Assembly: GCF_014203425.1 (NCBI RefSeq)
Contig: NZ_JACHJC010000001.1
Location: forward strand, 2,046,001 to 2,110,000
From: Micromonospora echinospora
GTDB lineage: Bacteria; Actinomycetota; Actinomycetes; Mycobacteriales; Micromonosporaceae
Length of the DNA: 64,000 nt
Direction: 5' to 3'
Part shown: piece by piece, positions 43,301 to 50,293 of the stretch
Layout of the letters: every line of letters starts with the position of its first letter
How positions within the stretch are numbered: position 1 is the first letter of the stretch
The notes under the pieces: model-generated
Told to the model about the DNA's origin: nothing
The model's database searches: none
The model's input: the letters and a program-made list of their open reading frames with translations, nothing else
Translations under genes and position numbers: made by a program

Positions 43301-46300
43301 TTCCGCGCATCCGACGTGACCACGAGCGGCGGCGTGGCGACGTTCACCACCGCCGGATACATGCGGACCCCGAACAAGGTGCTGGACACCACGGCCTCGT
43401 ACTCGGTGTCGGCCTGGGTCCGGGCCGGGAACCTGACCGCCACCCAGACCGCGCTCGGGCAGGGCGGCACCAAGAACGCCGCGTTCTCCCTCCAGTACAA
43501 CAGCAGCCTCGCGAAGTGGGCGTTCAGCGCTCCGGCCACCGACGTCGCCTCGCCGTCGACCACCTATTCGGCGACCTCGGCGACCGCTGTCGCCGCGAAC
43601 ACCTGGGTGCACATGGTGGCGGTGTTCGACGCCGCGACCAAGCGGATGTCGCTGTACGTCAACAACGTCGCCGGCACCTCGGTCACCAACCCCACCCCGT
43701 TCGCCTCGGCCACCGGAATGACCATCGGTGGCAACTCGTGGAGCACCGGCGGCAGCACGTTCGTCGGTTCGGTCGACAACGTGCAGGCCTACCAGCGGGC
43801 GTTGTCGACCGCCGAGGTGTCCACCCTCTACAACGGCGGCAACGGCCGGACCGCGGCGGCGCTGTGGACCAACGAGATGACCACCGTCAACACGGTGGAC
43901 AAGCGTGGTCTCACCACCGCGGTCAAGGATCCGCTCAACAACGTCACCAACTACGACTACGACGAGGCGGACCAGGCCGTCCAGACTGTCGCGCCCGCCG
44001 TCACCACCGAGTCGTACGGCGCCGAGACGGTCAACTCCCGCCCGGTCAGCCGAATCGGCTACAACACCTTCGGCGAGCAGGTCGAGGTGCAGGACCCGCT
44101 CGGCAACGTCACCCAGAGCCGGGTCGACGCGCTGGGCCGCCCGCACCAGATGATCCTGCCCGACTACACGCCGCCCGGCGGCGGTGCCCCGATCGTGGGC
44201 GCCCGCACCGTGACGACCTACGACAAGCTGGGCCAGGTCATCGCCAGCACCGATCCGCTCGACAAGACCACCGCCTTCGAGTACGACATGTTCGGCAACG
44301 TCACGAAGGTGACCGGGCCGACCGGCCGGTCCGCGACCGCGCTCTACGACAAGGTCGGTGACCTGCTCGAATCGGTCGACGCGACGGGCGCGAAGACCAC
44401 CGCCACCTACGACATGCTCGGTCGCACGCTGACCAGCAGCGAGGTGGTCCGCCAACCCACCCCGGCCACCAACACCAGCGTCAACGACTACGGCACCGGC
44501 GCGTACGGCACCGGTCCCTGGCTGCAGAAGACCACCACCCCCGAGGGCGTGGTCACCTCGTACGGCTACAACTCCGCGGGTGAGACGATCAGCGTCAAGG
44601 ACGGCGCGAACAACGTCACGCTGCTGGAGTACGACGGTCTCGGGCAGGTCGTCAAGACCACCAACCCGGACTCGACGAAGCAGGTCGTCACGTACGACGG
44701 CGCGGGCCGGCAGACCCGGGTGCAGCAGCTCGATCCGGCGAACGCGGTGCTCACCACCCAATCGGCGGGCTACGACGACAACGGCAACCTCACCTCGGCC
44801 ACCGACGCCCGCACCACCACGACCACGTTCACGTACGACGCGATGGGGCGGATGACCGGCGAGACCCAGCCGACCACACCCACCACGTCGATCCAGACCT
44901 CGTTCGGCTACGACGCGGCCGGCAACCGCACCAGGTTCACAAACGGCCGGGCACTGGCGTTCTGGACCACGTACAACTCGTGGGGCAAGCCGGAGTCCCA
45001 GATCGAGCCGGCCACCCCGGCGTTCCCGGACGCGGCCGACCGCACCTTCAGCCTGGTCTACGACGCGGCCGGCCGGGTGACCGACCAGCTTGCGCCGGGC
45101 GGCGTGCGGGTGCACAACGACTACGACGACCTCGGCCGGCTGACCGGTCAGACCGGCAGCGGCGCCGAGGCGGCCACCGCGAGCCGCAGCTTCGACTACG
45201 ACGACGCGGGCCGGATCACGTCGCTGTCGGTTCCCGCCGGCACCAACACCATCACGTACGACGACCGCGGCCTCCCGCTGTCCATCACCGGCCCGCAGGA
45301 CAACGTCTCGTACGCGTACAACCGCGACGGCAACGTCACCTCGCGGAGCGACGCGGCCGGCGCCACCACGTTCGGCTACGACGGGGCGGGCCGGCTGCGG
45401 ACCGCCGCCAACACCACGACGGGCGTCAACCTGACGGTCGGCTACAACGTCATGTCGCAGATCGCCACCATGACCTACGGGTCCGGCAACGTGCGGACGC
45501 TGGGCTACGACTACCTGCAACGGCTGAAGACCGACACGCTCAAGAACGCCGCGGGCACCACGACGCTGGCCTCCATCACGTACGGCTACGACAACAACGG
45601 CAACGAGACGTCGAAGGTGACCACCGGCTTCGCCGGGTCGGGTTCGAACACCTACACCTACGACCTGGCCGACCGGCTGACGTCCTGGAACAACGGCAGC
45701 ACCACCATCGGGTACGCCTACGACGGCGCCGGCAACCGGACCCAAGCTGGCTCCCGGACCTTCACGTACGACGCCCGCAACCAACTGGCGACGGCCAGCG
45801 ACGGCGTGACGTACGCCTACACCGCGCGGGGCACCCTCCGGCAGACGTCATCGGGGGGCGGCGTCCTCACCACAGTCGCGGACGCGTACGGACAGGTGCT
45901 GTCGCAGCAGTCCCCGACCGGAACCAGCACCTACTCCTACGACGCGCTCGGCCGGGCGATCCAGCCCGGTTTCCGCTACAGCGGGCTCGGCAACGACCTG
46001 GCCCAGGACTCCGGCACCACGTACACCCGCGGAACGAACGGCGAGTTGCTGGCCACCGGCGCCGGCAACGGCGCGAACTCGGTCTACACGTGGACCGACC
46101 AGCACGACGACGTGGTGGGGCAGTTCACCGCCACGGGCACGGCGCTGAGTGGCTCCCGGACCTACGACCCCCTGGGCAATGTCGTCGCCGGCGCCGGGTT
46201 GCTCGGCAACCTCGGCTACCAGTCCGAGTGGACCGACTCGGCCACGGGCCGGGTCAACATGCTGGCCCGCTGGTACAACCCGGCGACCGGGCAGTTCGAC

Positions 46301-48184
46301 ACCCGGGACACCGCCGCCAACGACCCCATGCCGGACTCCATCGCCGCGAACCGCTTCCAGTACGGCGACGGGAACCCGCTCACCACCACCGACCCGACCG
46401 GTCACTGGGGCCTGCCGAGTTGGAAGTCCGTCGTCAACGTGGTGACCCGCCCGGTCGCGGCCGCGCAACAGGTCGTCAACTACACCTACAAGGCAGCAGT
46501 CAACACGTACCGCGCGACCGTCAACACCTACCACTACGTCGCCTCGGGCAAAGCGTGGAAGGACGTCAAGAAGGGCGCCAAGAAGGTCCAGAAAAAGATC
46601 AAGAAGGCCGGCCGGGTGGCCTGGGACTCGACCAAACGCTGGGCGAAGAAGAAGGTCCAGAAGGTCGCCGACGCCTATAACGCCACGAAGAACTGTTTGA
46701 AGAAGGGCACCTCCAAGTGTGTGCGGGAGGCCGCCAAGAAGACGGTCAAACGCGCCGTGGCGAGCGTGAAATCCACAGTGGCGGCGATCAAGAAGGATCC
46801 CTGGAAGTTCGTCGCCACGGCAGCGGTGGCGATCGCCGCCACTGTCGCGGTCGGCGCGCTCTGCGCCACCGGGGTCGGCTGTCTCATCCTGGCCGGCGCG
46901 GTCGCCGGGGCCATGTCCTCCGGCGCCGGCTACATGGTCGACGTCTCCCGGGGTGACGAGGAGTTCTCCTGGAGCGGGCTCGCCGGCACCATGATCGAGG
47001 GTGGCCTGGACGGCGCGCTGTCGGCCGGCATCAGCAAGTTCACCGGCGGCGCGAGCAAGATGCTCGCCGGCGGGGCCAGCCGGGCCCCGGGTCTCGGCGG
47101 GAAGTTGCCGTCGCTGGGTCGCGGCAATGACCTGCACGGCGCGGGCGGACCGAACCCGGCCGCCCGGCCGCGCTCAGGCGCGAACTCCTCGTCCAGCAGG
47201 TCGGGCGAGGGGTGTCCCACCCCGCACAGCTTCGATCCGTCGACCCGGGTGCTGATGGCCGACGGGTCCAGCAAGGCGATCAAGGACGTCGCCCTGGGGG
47301 ACAAGGTCGCGGCGACCGATCCCGAGGTCGGGCGGACGGCGGCGAAGCCGGTCACCGCCCTGCACCAGAACCGGGACCGTGACCTCACCGACGTCACCGT
47401 CAAGGACGGCACCGGCAAGACGACGGTGCTGAAGACCACGCAGCACCACCCGTTCTGGGACGCGACCGACAGCGCCTGGGTGGACGCCGCAAAGCTCGCC
47501 GTGGGCCACCGGCTGCTCGTCCACGACGACAAGCGGCTGGAGGGTGACGGCACGGGCGCCGGCATGGGTGGTGGCGGACCTGGACGCGAGGTCACCGTCG
47601 TCGCTGTCGACAACTTCGCCGGCGACGAGGAGATGCGTGACCTGACGGTCGCCGACATCCACACCTACTATGTGTTCGCCGACGAGACGCCGGTTCTCGT
47701 GCACAACTGCAACCGTGACTTCTACGACCACGGCGGCAGCGTCAAGTACGGGAAGCTCGACGGCCTCAACCGGCCCACGGGGGTCCACGCCTCGATCAAC
47801 AAGGGGATGCTCGACACCGGTCAGCCGCCCAAGGGGTTGTCGATCACCGGCTTCCCGAAGGGCAAGGGCACTCTTCTCAACCTGGGTCGGGGCCACCTGC
47901 TCGCCGACCGGCTCGGGGGCAAGCGAAACAAGCACAACCTGGTGCCGTTGACGCAGGACCCGGTCAACTCGCCGATCATGCGCGACGGCATCGAGCAGGC
48001 CATCTACGACGCGGTCAACGGCGGCCAGACGGTCCAGTACAATGTTGTCCCGAAGTACGACGGTGATTCGCTCATTCCGCGGGCTCTGGAAATCAGCGCC
48101 TATGGAAGCGGTGGTTTACGAATCGATCCGTTTGAAATCAAGAATCCGGCCGGAATGTTTGGCGTTGGGGATGAGGACTGGTGA
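37316..48184 (+). CDS. Giant secreted RHS-repeat polymorphic toxin
   Basis: 3622 residues from the ATG at 37316 (ribosome site GGGGGAGG); an upstream in-frame start lacks a site. A hydrophobic segment at about 26-40 (VATVLILALALLTAA) acts as an export signal. Order of parts: a beta-rich N-terminal region (to about 650), an RHS entry segment near 680 (PSTGNYTTSDSDAEVATAGP), two LamG-like domains at about 912-1142 and 1205-1420, YD repeats, a third LamG at about 1960-2180, and more YD repeats (YDERGRLVKV, YDAYGNQTTE). The RHS core closes near 2980 with LARWYNPATGQFDTRDTA. Then come a Lys-rich linker, a hydrophobic segment (about 3162-3185), a Hint domain (3300-3464) and a nuclease tip (3465-3622). 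RHS repeats form a shell around the toxin; self-cleavage releases it. The target is probably neighbouring cells. Confidence 0.93.
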   Translation: MGGQYDPALRPTAARQISVRSGVRRVATVLILALALLTAAPREPLPPAAGNGWPTSWLTDMLSLRPSWGAEPPTPKQKAGRAPGGHYVAAARDRARPSGERAKGELPRFQPHRPAGQVRQTGPGRQGYQPRTSKRLPAASTTTSDVFQNADGSVTRRVYQRPVNWRDADGTWRSIDPAIVRRPDGRFSVKAHPLGVTFAASGEPGQPLVDLTLDDDRSLGFDLAGAVAPTARVNGNELTYERALPDVDVTMAVTGTDVKETLVLHSAKAPTEYVYPLRLRGLTAGIDDDGDAVFLRADGTEAARMPVGYLEDASVDASGTGAISHSVRYTLVPHGTGQALKVTIDGAWLRDPKRKFPVLLDPSTGTIKTATGDTYVQSDVTETQRSGEDNVAAGTFDGTATGKARALLPFSTFGSTYAGKRLSAADLNIFMSYQGVGTGCVARRFDVYRVTQNWAASTVKFGTFPTLSASIGNASPSNTAACGNTAKTRNVGTWVSVPLNATEVNEWVTGAGTYGLAIKASETDSTAWKRFTSANSPLNCAHSTYGTISCTPFIDVTYTDNVAPQIDVRYPADNYTVSTLTPELAASGRDSDAWPNKGLRYTFVVKDSAGTQVAASGWVTSGVWKVPAGALSWGKTYTYTVQVSDWSSTAPATPVAYAFTTAVPQPMISADLGQNGGKGFEPSTGNYTTSDSDAEVATAGPALSITRDYNSRDVRADSAFGQGWSSLLDMQVREQPDASGAVQTVAVRYPSGEEVAFGRNANGVFVPPSGRFSVFKPITGGYSLTDKDATAYEFTRSVGGGVYRLTRIADSSGRAETLRYDANGLVDLLTSVSSGRTLAVSWSTPADAGYPHVTQVTSDPVTAGDTASRLTWRYSYDKDLLRTVCPPGTTTDCTRYDYTTSSQYEATTLNAGPYSYWRLNEPAGATSAMSTVLSNDGADNAAYTNVTLGSPGPLAGSSATAAGFNGTTSSVQLRQKAINEASYQSVSLWFKTSTAGGVLLGYSDDLVTPGATTTKAYVPALYIGTDGKLRGEYLVSPASAMASAAVVTDDRWHHVVLAGNGGSQTLYLDGSVAGTLTGAINMAFSGVPNVYVGAGFLGGAWPAQPNTTGTASFFNGSVAEVAMFNTAVTASTVTAMWNSGRTAAPSLSKITSEAGRVQAQVTYDPVSGRVSQVTDENGGTWKIGVPQGISSSQGYVSAVLGTRARDYFRLGDIDAPAQAVNEVVGGSMQYHNVTFDTSQPNTTSPFPDRFGARFNGTSSYLSGTGNTAVGTTDYPASVEMWFRIPAGTTKSGVLYSIGSTPSGEYNVPALYVGSDGVLRGGLEQYRTGITMTSGSTKVNDGKWHHVVLGKHWPYAQALYLDNKLVASKTETAQGVGGPAYIGVGNTSGLAGSSGATSYFTGEIAEFAFYDKLLTAAQVNAHYEASKAVGSPTADTTGPTLTPVSKVTVTDPGNKVSTRYFDLVNGNRLIAETDVLGNTTSYGYDVGGFASVEYDPLGQLTESGKDVRGNTIRSTTCARPHNDELSECDTTYYSFWPDATTTQLTPDARNDQITDIRDPRSRNDKDERYRTKFTYDTAGNRTSMVSPPVADFPAGRTVSMTYTTATTPAVGGGVTPPGLPLTTTSAAGSVQRTDYNAAGDVVKITDAAGLVTEFAYDGLGRAISRKVISDAYPAGLVTTFRYDADGQVTESTEPAVTNRVTGAVHTLRTVDTFDADGNVLTRTQQDLTGGDASRTVTNSYDERGRLVKVVDPVGVVTLQEYDAYGNQTTETTCDSNPAPSSPCPSGDVLRRLRTTYDGEGQVLTATLTGKDGTTTQILSRAYYANGDLASETDAMNWTTKYDYYSDGKLKKVSRTDGTTTQVLEENTYDEAGNLAVKKENNGATTTSYLYDPASRVISSRVSPDGVDRISTYAYDGDDRVTATRTMSGAKRTVLSTTRTGYDPMGRPTSSSVGRSADSGPAGWWKLDETSYEDNAGFLALRPFISYDSSPSHNDMEFRASDVTTSGGVATFTTAGYMRTPNKVLDTTASYSVSAWVRAGNLTATQTALGQGGTKNAAFSLQYNSSLAKWAFSAPATDVASPSTTYSATSATAVAANTWVHMVAVFDAATKRMSLYVNNVAGTSVTNPTPFASATGMTIGGNSWSTGGSTFVGSVDNVQAYQRALSTAEVSTLYNGGNGRTAAALWTNEMTTVNTVDKRGLTTAVKDPLNNVTNYDYDEADQAVQTVAPAVTTESYGAETVNSRPVSRIGYNTFGEQVEVQDPLGNVTQSRVDALGRPHQMILPDYTPPGGGAPIVGARTVTTYDKLGQVIASTDPLDKTTAFEYDMFGNVTKVTGPTGRSATALYDKVGDLLESVDATGAKTTATYDMLGRTLTSSEVVRQPTPATNTSVNDYGTGAYGTGPWLQKTTTPEGVVTSYGYNSAGETISVKDGANNVTLLEYDGLGQVVKTTNPDSTKQVVTYDGAGRQTRVQQLDPANAVLTTQSAGYDDNGNLTSATDARTTTTTFTYDAMGRMTGETQPTTPTTSIQTSFGYDAAGNRTRFTNGRALAFWTTYNSWGKPESQIEPATPAFPDAADRTFSLVYDAAGRVTDQLAPGGVRVHNDYDDLGRLTGQTGSGAEAATASRSFDYDDAGRITSLSVPAGTNTITYDDRGLPLSITGPQDNVSYAYNRDGNVTSRSDAAGATTFGYDGAGRLRTAANTTTGVNLTVGYNVMSQIATMTYGSGNVRTLGYDYLQRLKTDTLKNAAGTTTLASITYGYDNNGNETSKVTTGFAGSGSNTYTYDLADRLTSWNNGSTTIGYAYDGAGNRTQAGSRTFTYDARNQLATASDGVTYAYTARGTLRQTSSGGGVLTTVADAYGQVLSQQSPTGTSTYSYDALGRAIQPGFRYSGLGNDLAQDSGTTYTRGTNGELLATGAGNGANSVYTWTDQHDDVVGQFTATGTALSGSRTYDPLGNVVAGAGLLGNLGYQSEWTDSATGRVNMLARWYNPATGQFDTRDTAANDPMPDSIAANRFQYGDGNPLTTTDPTGHWGLPSWKSVVNVVTRPVAAAQQVVNYTYKAAVNTYRATVNTYHYVASGKAWKDVKKGAKKVQKKIKKAGRVAWDSTKRWAKKKVQKVADAYNATKNCLKKGTSKCVREAAKKTVKRAVASVKSTVAAIKKDPWKFVATAAVAIAATVAVGALCATGVGCLILAGAVAGAMSSGAGYMVDVSRGDEEFSWSGLAGTMIEGGLDGALSAGISKFTGGASKMLAGGASRAPGLGGKLPSLGRGNDLHGAGGPNPAARPRSGANSSSSRSGEGCPTPHSFDPSTRVLMADGSSKAIKDVALGDKVAATDPEVGRTAAKPVTALHQNRDRDLTDVTVKDGTGKTTVLKTTQHHPFWDATDSAWVDAAKLAVGHRLLVHDDKRLEGDGTGAGMGGGGPGREVTVVAVDNFAGDEEMRDLTVADIHTYYVFADETPVLVHNCNRDFYDHGGSVKYGKLDGLNRPTGVHASINKGMLDTGQPPKGLSITGFPKGKGTLLNLGRGHLLADRLGGKRNKHNLVPLTQDPVNSPIMRDGIEQAIYDAVNGGQTVQYNVVPKYDGDSLIPRALEISAYGSGGLRIDPFEIKNPAGMFGVGDEDW
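47213..47707 (+). other. Hint autoprocessing domain of the RHS protein
   Basis: Residues 3300-3464. The start, HSFDPSTRVLMADGSSKAIK, and DVALGDKVAATDPE are the Hint N-terminal blocks. TTQHHPFWDATDSAWVDAAK is the middle block with paired His. TVADIHTYYVFADETPVLVH followed by Asn-Cys is the C-terminal block. Cleavage is expected after Asn (47705-47707), before Cys3465. The residue before HSF is Pro rather than the usual Cys; the nearest Cys is Cys3300, four residues before the HSF, so the catalytic geometry may differ. Confidence 0.82.
47708..48181 (+). other. Toxin tip: ββα-metal nuclease-like domain
   Basis: Residues 3465-3622 of the RHS protein. NLGRGHLLADRLGGKRNKHN and LVPLTQDPVN contain His3527 (of RGH) and Asn3541 (of KHN), the catalytic and metal positions of DNA/RNA non-specific endonucleases (Endonuclea_NS_2-like). 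Being last and after Hint, it is the delivered effector. Its final 45 codons have markedly lower GC than the rest. The family match is by motif only; RNase or DNase activity is unresolved. Confidence 0.68.
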
Positions 48185-48732
48185 CCGAGTTCCAGGAGTT
48201 GCTGGCGGCCGTCCCGCCGCCGGCAGGTCGCTCGTCCCGCTTCGACCAATGGGATGAACTCGACCGTCGGCTGGGTTTCGCCGTGCCGCAGGACTACAGG
48301 TTGGTCATCGACGCCTACGGCCCGGGCTGCTTCGATGGCTATCTGCACGTGCTGCAGCCCAAATCCCCGTTCGAGCCCATCCGTTTGGGCTCATTCGGTG
48401 CGCAGTACCGGGAGCGGATACGAGCTCAGATCGAAACGGGGAGAGTGATTCCGCACGCTCCTGACCGGCTTCAACCGGTTGCTCGCACCGAAGACGGTGA
48501 CGTCGTCTCATGGGTGGTGGCGTCAGCCGGAGAATCGGACTCCTGGAGTTTGGCGATCAACAACTCAAGTCGCTCGGAATGGTTGAGCTTCGAGGGTGGT
48601 ATCGCATCGTTTCTTCACGCAGTGTTTGTCGGCGGGCTGCGGCTGCCCTTCTTTCCCGAAGGATTTCCGTCGAGCAGTCCGGTCTTCGAGACGTATCCCT
48701 CGGTGGAGGAAGTCCGGTCTCTGGTCCAGTAG
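48181..48732 (+). CDS. SUKH (SMI1/KNR4) family immunity protein
   Basis: 183 residues from a GTG overlapping the RHS stop (GTGA). The SUKH start, RFDQWDELDRRLGFAVPQDY followed by RLVIDAYGPGCFDGYLHV, and the later WLSFEGGIASFLHAVFVGG are typical. SUKH proteins are the commonest immunity proteins of nuclease polymorphic toxins, so this should neutralise the adjacent tip. Overlapping translation secures immunity whenever toxin is made. GC is only about 53-60% in sampled 60-bp stretches, against about 70% around, which marks it as part of a recently acquired cassette. Confidence 0.86.
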   Translation: MTEFQELLAAVPPPAGRSSRFDQWDELDRRLGFAVPQDYRLVIDAYGPGCFDGYLHVLQPKSPFEPIRLGSFGAQYRERIRAQIETGRVIPHAPDRLQPVARTEDGDVVSWVVASAGESDSWSLAINNSSRSEWLSFEGGIASFLHAVFVGGLRLPFFPEGFPSSSPVFETYPSVEEVRSLVQ

Positions 48733-48762
48733 TCGACACCACCGCGTCGCTGATGCTCGCCC

Positions 48763-48784
48763 GCCGCCGCTGTGCCCCGGCGGC
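48763..48784 (+). terminator. Weak hairpin after the immunity gene
   Basis: GCCGCC (48763-48768) pairs with GGCGGC (48779-48784) around a 10-base loop, 31 bp after the SUKH stop. It is a low-strength candidate for ending the RHS-SUKH transcript. Confidence 0.35.
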
Positions 48785-48860
48785 AGCCTGCGGGCGTCCC
48801 GCTGAGCTGGGCTGACGGCCGAGGTGACCCGAATGGCGCGGCTGGAGCCGGTCGCATACC

Positions 48861-49940
48861 GTGCCCGTCGTGGACGGACGACGGAGCTATCCCGAGGATG
48901 AGCAGGGGTCGCGATGGGGCGACCGCGGATACGAGTCGGACTGGCGCGCCGCGGGTGAGCCCCGCTACCGCGACGACGACTACCGCACGCCGGAGCAGCG
49001 CGCCGGTGAGAGCCGGTACGCCGAGCCGGGCCGGTACTCCGCCGCCGACCCGCTGGTGGACGACACGAGCAGCTGGCGGTCGCAGCGCCCGGACGACCCG
49101 GAGGTCTCCGGTGAGCTGCCCGGGACGCGCGCCGGCCGGCGCGCGGCGCGCGAGTCGGCGACCCCGCTCGGTGGGGACGACCCACTCGCTGCGGTGTCCC
49201 GCAGCGGTGTGGACGCGCTCGGTACCGCCGCGCACGGCAACCCGCTGAGCACGGTGCCGGCGAGCCCGCTCGGCGCCCCGGCCTCCGACGACGCGTCCCG
49301 TACCGGCGGCGACCCGTACGGCCTGGCCGCTCACAACGCCGACCCGCGCGGCGGCGGTAACGCGCTGGCCCTCGGCGCCGCTGCCGGCCAGGCTCGTCCG
49401 GGACCGCTCGGCGGTTACCCGATCGTGGACACCGGCCGTTCGGGCGAGCCGCCGGCGACCGGTGGGGCGGACCCGTCGGCCGCGGCGCGGCTCAATCCCG
49501 GCGAGGCGACTCCGCTGCGGATCGGTGAGCGCCCGGCTGGTCCGGCCGAGCCGGCGGCGACCCCGAACCCGCTGGAGATGCCGACCGGCCCGATGCCGGC
49601 ACTCATGCCCCGACCGGACGGTCCGCCGCCCGGTGACGGCGTGTACCGGACCCGGCGTCCGGCGCTCGCGGTGCTGCTGGCGGTGATGGTGCTGGTGCTG
49701 GAGGTGCCGGCGGTGCGGGTGTTGCTGCACGGCCTGTTCGGCGACCCGGTGTCGACGTCGCACGTGGTGGTGGGCATGTTCCTGGTGGTCGGGCTGCCGA
49801 TCTTCGGCACCGGCCTGTACGGGCTGCGTACCGGCGGGCTGGCGCTCGCTGACGGCAGCCGGGGCTGGTTGCGCCCGCCGACTGCCTACCTGACCGTCGG
49901 GCTGGTCCTCTTCCTCGCCGCCGCCCTCGCGGCGGGCTGA
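48861..49940 (+). CDS. Membrane protein with long disordered N-terminus
   Basis: About 359 residues from GTG 48861 (GTG 48870 is an alternative). The first 250 or so residues are acidic, Gly/Pro/Ala/Arg-rich and lack predicted folds (for example YESDWRAAGEPRYRDDDYRT). Three helices follow: LAVLLAVMVLVLEVPAVRVL, HVVVGMFLVVGLPIFGTGLY, and AYLTVGLVLFLAAALAAG. Composition is host-like. No family was recognised. It is a backbone gene placed between the toxin cassette and rpsB. Confidence 0.75.
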   Translation: MPVVDGRRSYPEDEQGSRWGDRGYESDWRAAGEPRYRDDDYRTPEQRAGESRYAEPGRYSAADPLVDDTSSWRSQRPDDPEVSGELPGTRAGRRAARESATPLGGDDPLAAVSRSGVDALGTAAHGNPLSTVPASPLGAPASDDASRTGGDPYGLAAHNADPRGGGNALALGAAAGQARPGPLGGYPIVDTGRSGEPPATGGADPSAAARLNPGEATPLRIGERPAGPAEPAATPNPLEMPTGPMPALMPRPDGPPPGDGVYRTRRPALAVLLAVMVLVLEVPAVRVLLHGLFGDPVSTSHVVVGMFLVVGLPIFGTGLYGLRTGGLALADGSRGWLRPPTAYLTVGLVLFLAAALAAG

Positions 49941-49973
49941 GCGAGGGAAAGCCCACCGACCCGAGTACGCCGG

Positions 49974-50008
49974 AGTGGCGGTGTCACCGACAGGTTGACG
50001 CCGCCACT
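49974..50008 (+). terminator. Strong hairpin after the membrane protein gene
   Basis: AGTGGCGG-T-GTCA (49974-49986) pairs with TGAC-G-CCGCCACT (49996-50008): 13 pairs including one G-U, loop of 9. It lies 33 bp after the stop codon. No T-run follows, as usual in high-GC organisms. Confidence 0.65.
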
Positions 50009-50293
50009 TCGCCGTACTGGCGTCGATCAAGGCCGCGCTGGAGTCGATCAAGGAGTCGACCAAGCCGGCCTCCTGCACCCGTGGGCCGTGCGGCGGACAG
50101 GGCGCGTACACTGGTCGACTGGCGACCGCCTCGCGCGGTCGACCTCGCGCGCCCTCTCCACGGTCTCCTCCGTGGGGCGACGGTCTCCCTGGTCCCGGTT
50201 CTTCATCCGGGCCCACCCAGGCCGGCGATCGGGCGCCAGGCGTCCGGTCGCCGACCGGACGGACAACCAGGGACAAAGTAGGAGTAACCCACC
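50009..50293 (+). promoter_or_regulatory. rpsB promoter and leader region
   Basis: With the terminator above, the 353-bp gap before rpsB holds no gene. A -10-like TACACT (50107-50112) is the clearest signal; no good -35 precedes it. The leader would be about 180 nt and can fold: GGTCGAC / GTCGACC and CCACGG / CCGTGG stems are visible. The motif GTCGATCAAGG recurs with small changes near 50030-50065. The ribosome site is AGGAG (50280-50284). An S2-binding autoregulatory leader is possible but not recognised. Confidence 0.4.

Noticed and set aside
41640..46200. YD-repeat array considered as a CRISPR or DNA satellite
   Set aside because: Units vary in length and sequence, are coding throughout, and the repeat is at protein level.
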